64,000 bases of DNA, taken from contig JAUIMM010000519.1 in assembly GCA_031769625.1 (NCBI GenBank), positions 6,381,501 to 6,445,500 on the forward strand. Reading direction: 5' to 3'. This document shows positions 1 to 11,911 of the stretch, piece after piece. The notes under the pieces are model-generated. The model was given only the letters and a program-made list of their open reading frames with translations. It searched no databases and was not told the origin of the DNA. The DNA is from Taudactylus pleione. Its lineage: Eukaryota > Chordata > Amphibia > Anura > Myobatrachidae. A program made the translations under genes and the position numbers. Positions within the stretch are counted from its first letter, which is position 1. Every line of letters starts with the position of its first letter.

Positions 1-227
1 TACTATTTTGCGAACTAATTTTTTTTTTTTCTGTGTAAAATCATGTCTTATCTCTAAATGTAGCATACTATTTTGTGAACTAATGTGTGTTTTTTTCTGT
101 GTAAAATGATGTCTTAACTCTAAATGTAGCGTACTATTTTGCGAACTAATGTGTGTTTTTTTCTGTGTAAAATCATGTCTTAACTCTAAATGTAGCGTAC
201 TATTTTGCGAACTAATGTGTGCTCCCT
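1..227. repeat. 66-bp tandem repeat, about 3.4 copies
   Basis: Units start at 1, 66, 132 and 198, each opening with TACTATTTTGCGAACTAAT and closing with a CTCTAAATGTAGC block. The period is 65-66 bp and the units differ by only a few bases. The array runs off the left edge, so its true length is unknown. It lies just upstream of the Harbinger transposase and may be a subterminal repeat of that element, but this is inference. Confidence 0.93.
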
Positions 228-431
228 TCTCTAAATTTTCGACAACTATATTTGGCTTAATTCCTAGTTTATTAAATTAATCTTAAAAATATTTTCTACT
301 TTTGAAATGTAGGTTGCTTTTCACATGACACGACCCATGCCTGTAAGAATCTTTGGTTTTCTTTGAAAAGATAAGTATATTTTTCTTAACACATTTGTCT
401 AAAACAATAACTACCTGGCTTAACATTTCAG

Positions 432-1302
432 GTTGATGTTGGTCGTATTACATTGGCCATGGTTCCAGAACCCGACCAACCTCAACTTCGTCCCAGGCTT
501 AGGCCTCGTAGGCGTGCAAGGCCCCAGATATATAGAACACGTGTCACCCTTTTTGGAATGCCAGATGATGAGGTGTTAAGGCGATACCATCTTCCGCCAC
601 AAATCATCATAGACACTCTCTCATTAATAGAGAGTGATCTTGAACGGCAAATTGACAGTCCTACAGCAATACCACCACTTACGCAATTAATGTCGGTGTT
701 ACATTTTTGTGCCTCAGGATCCTTTCAAACCACCGTGGGAATAGTGGCAGGAATATCCCAATCCTTCTTTTCAAGGATCCTTAGGGCAGTGATGGAGGCA
801 CTTTTTAAACATCTCCATCATTTTATTAAAATGCCATTGGATATGGGTTCCCTTAATGTGGTGAAGGCTAATTTTTACCAAATTCCTGGCTTCCCACACA
901 TCATAGGGGTTGTGGATGGCACTCATATACCACTTCAGCCTCCTGCAAGGCTGGAAGCTATATTTAGGAACCGAAAGCACTTTCACTCGATGAATGTAAT
1001 GGTGGTATGTGATGCCTCCCTCCAGATCCTGTCCCTGAATGCCACATTCCCAGGCAGTGCACATGATTCCTTCGTCATCCGGCAATCAGGAATTTGGCAC
1101 AAATTAAACAACCTACAAGCTGGTGATGCGTGGCTTCTGGGTAAGTTGACACCTTCTGTTGAAACCAATGCAAAGCTTGGTACACAATGGTCCTGATGTT
1201 GTTTTTTATATTTTCACAGGAGACAGTGGTTACCCTTGCACGCCCTGGCTGCTCACTCCTTATTTGGTTCCCACACCAGGGCCACAAAGTCAGTATAATT
1301 CG
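432..1302 (+). pseudogene. Harbinger (HARBI1-like) transposase, C-terminal part missing
   Basis: This encodes the DDE nuclease that cuts and joins Harbinger ends. The likely start is the ATG at 459 in good Kozak context (GCCATGG). The frame is open back to an acceptor-like TTTCAG ending at 431, so an upstream exon is possible. Exon 1 ends at a GTAAGT donor (1141). The acceptor TTTTCACAG ends at 1219, and splicing restores the motif LLGDSGYP followed by PWLLTPYL. The first catalytic Asp lies in GVVDGTHI (about residue 154) and the second in PGSAHDSFV (about residue 204). After QSQYNS at 1302 homology stops. The conserved downstream block with the catalytic Glu (usually followed by R-x-F-G) is absent in all plus-strand frames up to the poly(A) signals near 1795. 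The gene is therefore probably dead through loss of its last exon. Confidence 0.85.
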
Positions 1303-1793
1303 TTTGGACTTTTGTGTGTGTTTTTAATGTTTGAATTTATTGTGTCAATTCACTTGGTGTTTATTATTTGTGTGCATTACATTTTTTTTAAACGTTACCC
1401 AACCATTTCCATCGTAAATTACAACAAAGTGTAACCTGTTTCAAAAAATGCAAGGTTGCTTAATGCCTAATACTGTCATTTCTTAATTTATAAACTTTAG
1501 TACCCTGCTTTGTTGTTCAAAACAAACACCAAAGGTATTATGGTGAATCAGTATGTTTTACATTCTAGGCCTAAGCAGGTAGCTTTAATTTTTACATTAC
1601 CCCCCCAAAAAATTAATCTCTTTTTGAGGTTAATTCTACAAACCTATTGGTATTGTTATGTGTTTAATGTGCAAGCTTACATACTTACTTGAGCTTTCTA
1701 CAAACAAATGTACATTACTTAAAAACTCAGGGACAAATAGTAGACTTATGTAAGGTTCAACAATCTAAGATTTACAGACAAGGAATGAGACTT

Positions 1794-1815
1794 AAATAAA
1801 TCAATAAACTTTATT
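1794..1815. terminator. convergent poly(A) signals
   Basis: The plus strand has AATAAA twice (near 1795 and 1803). The minus strand has AATAAA within AAAATAAAGTTT just beyond its gene's stop codon at 1848. Both Harbinger genes can therefore end here, which fits their tail-to-tail layout. Confidence 0.6.
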
Positions 1816-1847
1816 TTTAGGGTAATTTTTTTTGTCTTGTAAAAAAA

Positions 1848-3199
1848 TTAGTGGCGCAGGATCGCCAAAAGATGGTCCAATGCCACCAGCATGGCAATTA
1901 CATGGCCCCGTATAGCCAGTAATTCTGCAGCAATTGCCTCGTTACGCCCCTGGTCCTCTGTGGGTTAAAAAAATGTGCGGATTACTAAAATGACACCTTC
2001 ATTTAGATTTTAACAACCAACCAAAAATTCAGACTATACCCAAAAAATACATCAGTTACCAAAACATGTCCAAATCAAAAGGAATGCAAAAAAATAAGAT
2101 TTCAAACAAATAAGGGCCCAAAAAGAAGAAAAAAAATCCTAAAAAAAATAAATAAAAAAAAATAAGCCAAACTGCGACATTTGTTGGTAGCGTAAACAAG
2201 AAAGACACAAGTGTGAGTGTTTGGACATGTGTCATATGTGTAAGGGGAAAACATCCTTGACATTGTTTCACAAAGATATATTTTAAAAACATTTGAACTA
2301 CTTTACTATTTTGAACTGCACAGGCAAAAGGACAACATCAACCAAATTAAAACAAACATAACAAAAAACCATAGTTTAAAATGTAAACATACTGGGCACA
2401 TTGCTGACTGGGCCTGGAGCCCCGAATTCCTCCTCATCAGAGGTGGGCCAGTGGCTCAGGGAAGGAGGAGGGGTCATGTGGGATGAAGTGGAGGGTGAGG
2501 ATAAGAGAGGGGGGGTTTGAGTGGAGGGGGAAGTTGGAGGGATGTTAATGTGAGGAGAGGGAGGGGTCTGATGGGTGGCAAGGTCTGGGGTGGAGGGGGA
2601 ATTTGGGGAAGAGTGGGCAGAGGATGTTTGGGTGGGAGTGGGGGATAGGGGACGAGACACACGTCTGCGACGCCTGAGTCTCCGCTCTGCCCCTAAATGA
2701 TGGAGAAAAACATTTGTAATTACAAATTGCCTTTTAGTATTTTGATTTTAGCCAAAAAATTATTAACAAAAACAGGGCTATACTGTAAACATGTACACAC
2801 AGGTATGTCCAAAATAAACAAACAGGCCTATACTGTAAACAGGCACACACAGGTATGTCCAAAATAAACAAACAGGGCTATACTATAAACATGCACACGC
2901 AGGTATGAGAATAAAAAAACAAAAAACAAAAAAAAAACATACACAGAAACACTTACTTTGCACTATCTGGAGACGCAAATGGGCCAGCAGGCGTGGGGAT
3001 CTGCGCTTCAGATCCGACCACCTGCGCTCCAGCTGGCCGATATTTCGTCGATAGCCGAGGGAACGCAGGCGCGGCGCACCTCCACGTAGGCCAGCCGCTT
3101 GCGGAGGTTGGTGATGGGGTGCGGATAGTCAGTAATTCTCTGGTCCATCACCTCAGTGAGGATCAGGAGCTCACGGCGACAAAAAGCGGCGGTTCTCAT
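1848..3199 (-). pseudogene. Harbinger Myb/SANT-like protein, three exons, one frameshift
   Basis: This is the accessory DNA-binding partner that, in known Harbinger elements, brings the transposase to the nucleus and the transposon ends. I reconstruct three exons. Exon 1 is 3199-2957 with donor GTAAGT. Exon 2 is 2692-2393, with acceptor TTTAG and donor GTATGT. Exon 3 is 1957-1848, with acceptor CCCACAG and stop TAA. All junctions keep the same phase. Exon 1 carries the trihelix-like domain, including RKRLAY and then SLGYRRN and ERRWSDLKRR. The last two are in a different frame from the start, so a small indel around 3060-3090 has broken the gene. Exon 2 is an Arg-rich stretch and then a Ser/Pro/Thr-rich linker. 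Exon 3 ends in a short helical tail, AAELLAIRGHVIAMLVAL. Confidence 0.75.
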
Positions 3200-3659
3200 G
3201 ATGGCAATGATTTTTTTTACACAAAACAGTTTTAATAAAGGTCCTAGAAAAAATTTGATTCTCTAATGTACTTTGTAAATTAACAGGAACAATTTTATTG
3301 GTTATTGTATGAGTCATGTGACCTACACCCTCACAAATATAATGTGAGTTATGATAGGCTTGATGCAGTGACATGCGTAAGCTAATTTAAATATCAAAAT
3401 TAAAGTATTAAAATCTGCCTAAAAAAATAAAACGCTAAACAATAGCAGCATTCTAACAAACTATTAATTTCGAAAAACCATCCCCTTGGTCAAACCGTAC
3501 GTATTCTGCTGAAGAAATGACACACACTAACAAGAATAAAGTTTATTGACATTGAAAAAAAAACAGGATTGCAAACATGTGAATAACAACTAAGGTAATT
3601 AATATAGTGATTGCCATTAATCGATTCAAGTATGTTTGCAGAATGAAATAGCAGGCAAT

Positions 3660-3879
3660 CGAAAAATGACAGGGCCACTTCCGGAATTGACTTGTGCGAG
3701 CGCTCAATGCAACCAAAGAGGAGACGGACGCTCGCTATTTTGAACGCTCGCTAGCTAGAGGAGGGGTTGGGAGAATATGGAGCGGAAGGTTAGCTACGAG
3801 CGAGCGCTTACATTTAAATTTTTCCGCTCGTACGGCGGACGAGCGAACGGCCACTTGCGTCCGGGTCTGAATCAGGCCC
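3660..3879. repeat. right subterminal region and terminus shared with MITEs
   Basis: The stretch is rich in GCTCGC/GCGAGC palindromic pieces and ends TCTGAATCAGGCCC at 3879. No matching left terminal repeat lies nearby: the local GGGCCACTTCC at 3672 does not match. This favours it being the end of the large Harbinger element, although a 5'-truncated MITE-A is the alternative. Confidence 0.65.
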
Positions 3880-4310
3880 TCAGTTCTCCTGCACCTGAGT
3901 TCACGAAGCATACAAACATGGCTGGTTCTCTCTACGCATGACCAGATCACTCTGTCTGTGAAATGGACATTTCTGGGCCGTCTTATCTGAGAGTGATGGC
4001 AGTGTAGCCAAACTTCTATGCTGGTGTGAGGAGTGTATAAGCAGTAAGGATTACTTTTTCAGACACATCTATTTCACCCAGCATGGGGTGGTTGTAAATG
4101 CTGATACTAATGATGACGGTTAAGTCTGCTGCTGGGAACGCAGTGGGCGGAGCATGCAAACAGACGGATACTTGCAGTAGCATATTGTAATAAATCTGAC
4201 TGTGTTAAGTGTCTGACTAAAGCTTGGTACCCCCACTATACGATGTATTGTATGGTATGATATATCATTCAGACATGGGTAGGAACGATATATCTCACAC
4301 AACGTATAGT

Positions 4311-4828
4311 GGGCCTGATTCAGAGACGGACGCTCTGAACGAGCGCTCGCTCTGAATCAGGGCGTTTTTTTTTTGTTCGGCCTCCTGGCCACTCACATAG
4401 CGAGCGGCCAGGTTGATGATCGCGATGGTCTTCGGGCTTGCGACATGACCCTTGTGGTAGGGTCTCGTTGCCGCAAGCCCCAGAGAGCTTCTGGCTCTAA
4501 TAGAGCCGGAAGCTCTCCCACTGACATCACTGGCAAGGAGCTAACTGGTGATGTCAGTGGGGCCGCCCCCAAACAGCAGGCGTTCCTTCGGGAACACCTC
4601 CGTTTGGCCAGCCACCTCCCCTGCCCGCCTACCAAATGGGGCGAGCTGTCAATCACCATCGACAGCTCGCCCCCTTTGGTGCGAGACCCGGAGCGACTGA
4701 GCACCCGTCGCTAGCCGGGTCTCGCGCATGCGCATAACGGAGCTGGCTCCATCGTGCACTTGCCCAGTGGACAAACATCGGCCCGGCTGCGAGCGCTCAG
4801 CGCTTGCGACCGGGTCTGAATCAGGCCC
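4311..4828. mobile_element. MITE-A, hairpin-chain element, 518 bp
   Basis: Terminal inverted repeats are GGGCCTGATTCAGA and its complement, flanked by a perfect 3-bp duplication AGT (4308-4310 and 4829-4831). The interior is a series of inverted repeats, including GAGAGCTTCTGGCTCT (4483 on) pairing with AGAGCCGGAAGCTCTC. It has no coding capacity. The TIR and 3-bp duplication fit mobilisation by a PIF/Harbinger transposase. Confidence 0.9.
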
Positions 4829-5056
4829 AGTGTGTGCACCCGTTTCGTCGTTCTTGAGGGTCGTTCATCGCATTCTACCAACAGTTGTTCTGCACAGTAG
4901 ATCGGATGATGTAGAGAATGATGCAGAGCTGCTACATGCAGCATGCAATGTCACATTGTGCCGTCGTACACCGGATCATGCAGAGTGTACGGCACATGCG
5001 ATGTATCGTTACATCGCATTGCACCCTTGCTTCTGGCAGCAGTGTCCCAGGACTGT

Positions 5057-5657
5057 GGACCTCATTCAGAGTCAGTCGTTGCGGCCGCATGGTCGTACGC
5101 CACCGATGTTCGCTAAACTGCGCATGCGTAAAGTTCGCAATGCGAGTGCGCAAACTAGCTGCTACGATCAGAAATTTCTCTCTCCTTGAACACAGCCAGG
5201 TCGGTAGTTTGAGTGACAGGATGAGGCGTTTGTGGGTGGTAACAGGGGAAGGTGATTGAAAACGGGGGAGTGGAGATCCGAACGCAGGCGTGCCTAATTA
5301 TGCGAACGGCATTTTATGGGAGTGCATAATTAACAAAGTAGTGTCATGGCACACGTGACATGGGTGGTTTGTACACTGACCTGATCGTAGTGCTTAAGAG
5401 AAGGTATGGTCAACCTTAAGCTCTACGACCAGTTCCGATGGTTACCGATGGTCTCGATTAATCCTTATATGGCCGGAGATGACGTGTAATGCGTACGAGA
5501 AGGGGGCATATTTTTTGTCTTACGGCCGCATCCTCCCCTTGGTCGGCCAGCTACCGATCCGATCTTAAGGACGCAACTTGCGAGTGCATCATTTGCATAT
5601 CCAGCCCCTTTTCCCTTACGACCGTGCGGCCGCAACGACCGACTCTGAATGAGGTCC
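5057..5657. mobile_element. MITE-B element, 601 bp
   Basis: Ends are GGACCTCATTCAGAGTC and GACTCTGAATGAGGTCC, with duplication TGT on both sides (5054-5056 and 5658-5660). The interior shares blocks such as GGTAACAGGGGAAGGTG with the 30.79-kb copy and, in reverse complement, with the 27.77- and 39.49-kb copies. Non-coding. Confidence 0.88.
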
Positions 5658-8600
5658 TGTGTCCCCTCTCCTGCTCTTGAATGCACCTGCCAGGAACCAA
5701 TCTCTGTATACAACATTCCCCAGAGTTTCTAGTGATAGCGTTTATGGCCATGGTAAAGAAATAAATTTTAACGAGGCTCATTGAGACCCCCATACTGGTT
5801 CTTACCCACAACTAACCAATCAGAATAGATGTATCACTCTCTGAACAATAATCAGAGGGAAGCCACTCTGGATTGGTTATTTCTTATTTGTAGCCAGGCT
5901 TCATGCCCTGTCATTTTCGGCAAGGAGCTAACTGGGTATTTTGATGGTTACCTTCAGATTAGAAGGAAGAGGATCAATAAAGTGGTAAATGAGACATAGG
6001 GGGGGTATTTATTTTAAATATAGGATTTTTTTCTACAGTATTTTCCTTTATGTCACTAAAAGATGCCAGATATTCTACACGTGCCAGTATGACCAAACTA
6101 TGGGAGTGCTGGCACCTGTGGTTCTACAAGCGTCAGCATACCCAAGCCCTGTATGCCTGCCATTGGTTGTGGTGACCTGTAATGAAACATATGAAAATTC
6201 TGTTATTTTACTTTTAAACTTTATTACCACAACACCCACAGCAACAGGTTTTGGGTAGCCAGTGTTGGACTGGCCGATCGAGGAATGGATGAAATACCTA
6301 GAGGGACCCACTGCCCAAAAAGCACCACCTCAATACCCCATTCCCAGTGATGACAATGCACCGGCTGACAGAGCAGCCACTACAGTTGCCGTGCCTCTGT
6401 ATTGTCGCCATATTTCTGGCAGCTTTTTTCTGGCGAGGGCCAGGGGTTAGCCAGTGCTAAAATATTTGCTGCTCACCCCTTGACTCCACCTTCACTTCTC
6501 CACCAATAAACTGCAGAGGCGGCAGGTACTAATTACCCAGGTTCAGACTTGTTATAGGAGCCCGGGTCCACTGTCATCCCTTCTTACCTTACGCTGCTGT
6601 GTGCTGGGCTGTGGAAGGTCCAACAGTAGTCTCCTCTGCTTCCATGATGTGTGGCAGGGGAGGAGCACTGATCACTCCCCCTGGATCAGCGTGCGGCACC
6701 ACATATTGTGTTATTTTTTGGAGGGGAGGTGTGGCCATGCATCCAGGATTAGGCCACGCTCCATACAGTACTGAGGCCCGGCCCCATTCTCTCTATAGCC
6801 CTGATGGGCTGTGGCACCTGCACATGAAACTAGGACTGGAAGTTGAGCTCAGTAAGTATGTCTTCCTGTCCTCTATCACTCCTGCCTGTGTAATTCTCTG
6901 TGCCCTTTCCCTGTCTGTGTCAACTTTTCTGCCCTTCTCCTGTCTATGCCAGTCTCTCTGCCCTTTTCATGTCAGTGCCAATCTCTCTGCCTTTCTCCTG
7001 TCTGCATCAGCTTCGCTGTCGGTCCCCTCTGTGCCGATCTCCAAATTTACCTTCTAGCGTTTGCCCATGTCTCTCTTATTGCTGGCTGCACCTCCTCTGA
7101 CAGCTGGCTACAGCCCATCTAGTGACTGGCCACAACCCGCCAATGAGGTGCCAGCACTTTGCAACAGTGCATGCACTACTTCATGGGCGCCTATCTTTGC
7201 ATTCCCACCAGTGGGCCATGCATGTCGCAGTCCGACACAGGGAGGAGCTCCACTGCTTTCAGTGCATGGCTGCTTTTTCTTATGTAGAGGAGGCCTGCAT
7301 TTTATTATGGTTCGACTTTAAAAGTGCTCCCAAGCTGCAGGTTTCCAAGTTACAGTATAGCCTGGTGCTGGTTGTAGCTATAGCAGGAGCACCCCACATT
7401 GTTTATCACCCTGCACAAACAGCAACCAATCCAGGCTGTAATAGCTGGTGCTAGGACGGAGGGTGGGGGTATCATTTATTTATTTACTTTTATTATTGCA
7501 AGATGACGTATATCAGCCCAGATATTTGTTCCAAGGGTAGAGCACAAGAAAACAGATACATCTCCTATATCAATGAACTGTGTAAATGTTTTGCTAGCTT
7601 TGATCGTTGTATCTAGTTACCTTTGATTATCTATTCTCCTTTTAATAACCAGTTATTAAATGCAATCCATTAAATTATCTAATCGCTGGAACTAAAGTAA
7701 TTGTGGCCTTTTCTCGTTGTACTTGGTGTGCATTAACTGTGTCTGGGCGAGTCAGGCAGGGTTTGCCGGGTTAACCCTTATACATTGCAATATATGTTAA
7801 ACTGCACCAAAGTCTTCCCCATCTATTCAGTCCTACTCTGTCACTCAGGTTTGTCAACATGGCAACTGCCATCACATCATTGTTAAATATAAGATATGCT
7901 TTGATGTGATTTGGTACACGAACGGTAAGGAGAAAATGGCAGCCATGGGCTATATTGTACTTTATTCCATTTCTTGGGTCTAGGGTTCAGTATCAGAGGG
8001 AGAGGAAGCATAATCAAATTGGCATTTTATACACTATTTAAGCAGATAGAAGGGTCAGTGCTATACAAATGAACACTGGCAATCACCTAGCACTGAATGC
8101 TAGACCTGACCATGCTTTATAGTGCTAGTAGGCAGGGAGGCAATAAGAGACTGCTGACAATCCATGCATGCATGGTGTGATTTGCACAATGCCGGGTAAG
8201 TATACCTACTCAGCTGGTGGGCAACTTTACTAAATGTATGTGACCCAAATCGTTAGTCTATCATAGTGGCATACAAGGATAGGAAAAGTACATTGGTCAT
8301 TCAACAATTGGAGCACACTTGACACTTGGATACATGTTCAAAATATCACAAATACTCATTTTAATAAGGAGGGACTGCAGGAGTTTGTGTAAATCTCATT
8401 TATATTGCTATCCTGTAAAATTAATAATAAGGGGTCTCTGAATACCTGAAAATTGCAGACGAGACATTATGAGGAGAATCTTTAAATATTGGAGAAACGT
8501 TTCTTGCTTTGCTTAAGTCCAATTCATGGGACCTTTTCTTGTCCTTCACTGTTATGTAGTAATTGGATATTGAAACATAGTTTAGTCAGAGATTCATTGA

Positions 8601-9418
8601 GGCACTTCAGTTAGAGTGGCATGGAGGGCAGCCGTTAGCCTCCTTCCCCCATAATAAAACACCCCCAAAATGTGAAACAAGGATTACAGGGCCATTTTGC
8701 ATCTCTTAAATACTCTGCAAAGGTTAGTCATTTAGTCCAAGGTAATACCATTATTCAGAATTATCTGGAGGTGGTACAGTACAGGTCCGCAACCTGGAAG
8801 AGGAGTTGTATTTGCTCCCTCTAATGGCTATTAGGTACTGTAGCATTAACAGGCCAATTCAGATTTTCAACTTAGATGACTCTTGGTGAAAAGGGTTTTG
8901 GGTAGTACTCACTAGATTTGTAGTGTGCTAGTAGAAATAAGACTCTCCCAGATGACAGGTAGATGACTCAAGAAATCCCAGGGGAAAATTGAGTGTAGTG
9001 GAGAGCATAACCATTAGGTACTGTATTAGTGCTCTACTCTATTACTGGCCTTATATATCAGTACTCGGCTAGCAAAGTATTTCAGGAGTACTAGCAGATG
9101 TCAGCACTGCTTGCCTCCCATAATAAGGTGAGTGGACAGTCAGGCCTGTTCTCAGTTGGTAAGGCAAAATGAAGGAGGTTACTCACGTCACTCTGCAAAT
9201 TCTGTGAGTACTGCTGCAGTTCGCCTTTCACACGCATCTTTCCAAAGATGAGTGAGTACAGTTATGTGCAGTTGAGGCACTCAGGTGTCTTCTGTCAGGT
9301 AGCACTTGGGGCACCATTATCGTAATTGCTACAAACAATGAAGCCTGGCACAGGAGGTAAACAAGTAATGTAGAACAAGATCCACGCCATTCCACTGTAG
9401 GGGATGTAGTTAAGTTAC
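5658..9418. other. no gene seen; old repeat fragments
   Basis: There is no credible coding exon. About 6055-6165 holds a dispersed motif (GTGCTGGCACCTGTGG) with related sequence near 23.35 and 48.33 kb. At 6257-6276 CAGTGTTGGACTGGCC looks like a hAT terminus, but I found no partner. About 6525-6715 (GGAGCCCGGGTCCACTG onward) resembles 57.10-57.32 kb and is probably a shared old repeat. About 7.45-9.4 kb is AT-rich and featureless to me. Confidence 0.5.
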
Positions 9419-9857
9419 CAGCGTCCGGGATACCGGCCACCAGAATCCCGACGCGTAAAACCTGACTTGGGATTAAAGATAGGCATCAAAATACGATGTC
9501 TATCTTTCTCCCGATGCCGAGATCCTGACTGCCGGCATCCTGAACATAGGTAAGCTGGGACAGGTTAGCGTTAGCCGTGGGGGGGGTTAGGTTTAGGGAC
9601 CCAGGGGAGATTAGTTAGGCACCCCCAGGGGCGGTTAGGTTAGGGGAAGGGGGGTTAGGCACCACCGGGGGGAGGTTAGGATTAGGCAGCCCTCACTGAG
9701 GGTTAGGTTTAGGGTGCGGGAAAGCGGGGTTAGGGTTAGGGGGGAACGGGAGGGTTAGGGTACTTACCAGCCCCAGTCGGGTTGTAGAACCTTTGGTCTT
9801 CTGGCGTTGGTATCTCATCCGGCGGCTAATCAGCCTCCAGTATTACATACCGATTCC
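9419..9857. mobile_element. foldback element with telomere-like G-rich core
   Basis: Flanks are built from CCGGGAT/ATCCCG pieces and the right end reads ATACCGATTCC, as in the 26.96-kb copy. The core (about 9560-9765) is runs of GGTTAGG, GGGTTAGGG and CACCCCC. An inverted pair ATAGGCATC...GATGTCTAT lies at about 9480-9503. I could not find a target duplication, so the boundaries are approximate. Confidence 0.6.
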
Positions 9858-10199
9858 CCACAAGTTGTACAGTAGTAAGTTCCAATGATTCTGCAACCAC
9901 TAAGAGATTGGGGGAAGTTTGGAACTAATGGTAAGGATATTCCGTTTGGGTGCTGGTGTACCAAGAATAGAGGATAAAAATATATAGGGCCAAATGTAAT
10001 AGGATGAGAGTTTAGAAAAAGTGAGAGTTTAGCAGTAAACTCAGGGGTTAAAGTGGGCCGGAACGTTGTGGAACTGCATTCCGTCACTTCTATTTGGAGA
10101 CGGAACCAGTTCTGCCTCTTCCGACCCACCTTAGTTCAGCGCCGCTGGGGGGCTTGATTTGCCAGGCGCCTGCTTAGATTTTGTTACCAGCAGGCGACC

Positions 10200-10376
10200 G
10201 GCTCCCTCCCCGCAGCACCAGTGTCAGCTGGAGGCTGGAGCTCACTGCTGAGCTCCGGCTTCCGGCTCCTGCAGTGCACTATGGGAGAGGCATCATGAAT
10301 CTCTCCCACAGTTAGAGGAGCAGCAACATGGACCAGACGGCAGCGGACGCTGGAGTGGGGCTTAAGTTAAGTATTA
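10200..10376 (+). promoter_or_regulatory. promoter-like GC-rich module before minisatellite
   Basis: The block GCTCCGGCTTCCGGCTCC, then GTGCACTATGGGAGAGG, then a degenerate splice-donor-like TTAAGTTAAGTATT and a T-run, immediately precedes the minisatellite. Similar blocks occur at 43.45-43.62 and 43.98-44.15 kb, also before minisatellites. Whether it drives transcription is unknown; the name describes position and composition only. Confidence 0.4.
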
Positions 10377-10401
10377 GGTTTTTTTTATTAAGCGGCTTCA
10401 C

Positions 10402-11287
10402 TATAGGGGGCATTACTACTGGGGGCACTACTCAGGGGGCACTACTACTAGGGGCATTACTCAGGGGGAACTACTACTGAGGGCACTACTACTGGGGGCA
10501 CTAATCAGGGGGCATTACTAAGGGGGCGCTACTACTGGGGGCACTACTCAGGGGGCACTACTACTTGGGGCATTACTCAGGGGACTTTACTATTGGGGGC
10601 ATTACTCAGGGGCACAACTACTGTGGGCATTACTCAGGGGGCACTATTACTGGGGGCATTACTCAGGGGGCACTACTACTGAGGGCATTACTCAGGGGAC
10701 TTTACTATTGGAGGCATTACTCAGGGGGCAATACTGCTGAGGGCATTACTCAAGGGGCACTATTACTGGGGGCATTACTTTTGGGGGCATTATTTAGGGG
10801 CACTACTACTGGGGGTATTACTCAGGGGGCACTACTAATGGGGGTCATTACTATTGGGGGCATTACTCAGGAGGCATTACTATTGGGGGTATTACTCAGG
10901 AGGCATTACTATTGGGGGTATTACTCAGGGGGCACTACTACTGGGGGCATTGCTATTGGTGCCATTACTCAGGTGGCACTACTATTGGGGGCACTACTAC
11001 TAGGGACTGCATTAGGGGGGCTCTGCATAAGGGGCACCACTACTGTGGGCTCTGCATAAGGGGCACTGCCACTGTGGGCACTGCATAAGGGGCACTACCA
11101 CTACTGGGGGTACCGCATAAGGTGCACTACCACTACTAGGGGCACTGCATAAGAGGCACTACCACTACTGTGGGCTCTGCATAAGGGACACTATCACTGT
11201 GGGCACTGCATAAGTGTCACTACCACTACTGGGGACATTGCATAAGGGGCACCACTACAGTGGGCATTGCATAAGCGGCACCACTAC
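10402..11287. repeat. GGGGCACTACTACT-type minisatellite
   Basis: Units of about 15-36 bp are built from GGGGGCACTACTACT, GGGGGCATTACTCAG and similar. From about 11000 they become GGCTCTGCATAAGGGGCACT variants. The long open frame across it is a by-product of a repeat lacking stop codons. CAGTGGCAAACGCAGGAATC at 11288 looks like a hAT terminus inserted at the array edge, but its other end was not found. Confidence 0.92.
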
Positions 11288-11408
11288 CAGTGGCAAACGC
11301 AGGAATCCTAGATGGGGGTTTCCACATGCTGGATTTGAGCATGCGTGTGGACAGCCCATGAATAGGGCATAATTAGCACTTATATAGCTTACATATGCAT
11401 CAAACAAA

Positions 11409-11911
11409 GGCCCTGATTCAGAGGCGCACACTGTTTGCATACGCTCGCTTTGAATCAGGGCGTTTTTTTCTTTTTATTTCGGCCTCCAGGCCGCTCGCAC
11501 AGCAGTGGGTGACTACCCACAGCTTGTGTGAGCGGCCTGGAAATAGTCTCGATTATCGCGACCTTCAGCATTGCGAGGAGACCCTAAGGTAGGGTCTCAG
11601 CACTCGCAATGCCGAGTGGACTTTCTGTTCTAATAGAGCAGGAAGTCCACTACTGACATCACGAGTGATGTCAGTAGTGCCGCCCACAAACGGCAGGCGT
11701 TCCTAAGGGAACAGCCACCCCCCCTCCCCGCCTACAAAACGGGGCGAGCTCTAAATCAACATTGACAGCCGCCCCGTCTTGTAGTAAGCCCCGGAGCGAC
11801 GGAGCTGCCGTCGCTCGCTGGGGCTCGTGCATGCATACGCCGGAGGCAGCGCATGCGTAGGGGCCAAATATCGACCCACTATGCGCTCGCGAGTGGGTCT
11901 GAATCAGGCCC
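11409..11911. mobile_element. MITE-A element, 503 bp
   Basis: Left end GGCCCTGATTCAGA, right end TCTGAATCAGGCCC. Flanking triplets AAA/AAG match at two of three bases. Interior hairpins include GTGGACTTTCTGTTCT with AGAGCAGGAAGTCCAC (11616-11650) and an extended CACTACTGACATCAC/GTGATGTCAGTAGTG stem (about 11649-11680). Confidence 0.85.

Larger units (their letters stand above)
1..3879. mobile_element. PIF/Harbinger DNA transposon, left end outside window
   Basis: The element has the two-gene layout of PIF/Harbinger transposons: a transposase on the plus strand and a Myb/SANT-like protein on the minus strand, converging near 1.8 kb. I place the right end at 3879, where the sequence reads GGGTCTGAATCAGGCCC, the same terminus as the MITEs in this window. 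The subterminal part (about 3700-3879) is rich in CGCTCGCT/GAGCGAGCG palindromes like theirs. The left terminus is not visible, so no target duplication can be tested; TCA at 3880-3882 would be the right-hand copy. Assigning 3660-3879 to this element rather than to a separate truncated MITE is inference. Confidence 0.6.

Noticed and set aside
2474..2662. Second Pro-rich open frame opposite the Harbinger genes
   Set aside because: It is an out-of-frame reading of the Ser/Pro-rich exon 2 of the Myb-like gene.
4728..5259. Two long plus-strand frames near 5 kb
   Set aside because: They span the right end of MITE-A and the left end of MITE-B and have no protein signature.
7122..7454. 110-residue plus-strand frame
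   Set aside because: No start context, domain or splice support, and it lies in an old repeat-like GC-rich stretch.
10565..11059. 164-residue Gly/Thr/Tyr-rich open frame, collagen-like in look
   Set aside because: It lies wholly inside the G-rich minisatellite. The lack of stops follows from the repeat unit, and there is no splice or start context of note.
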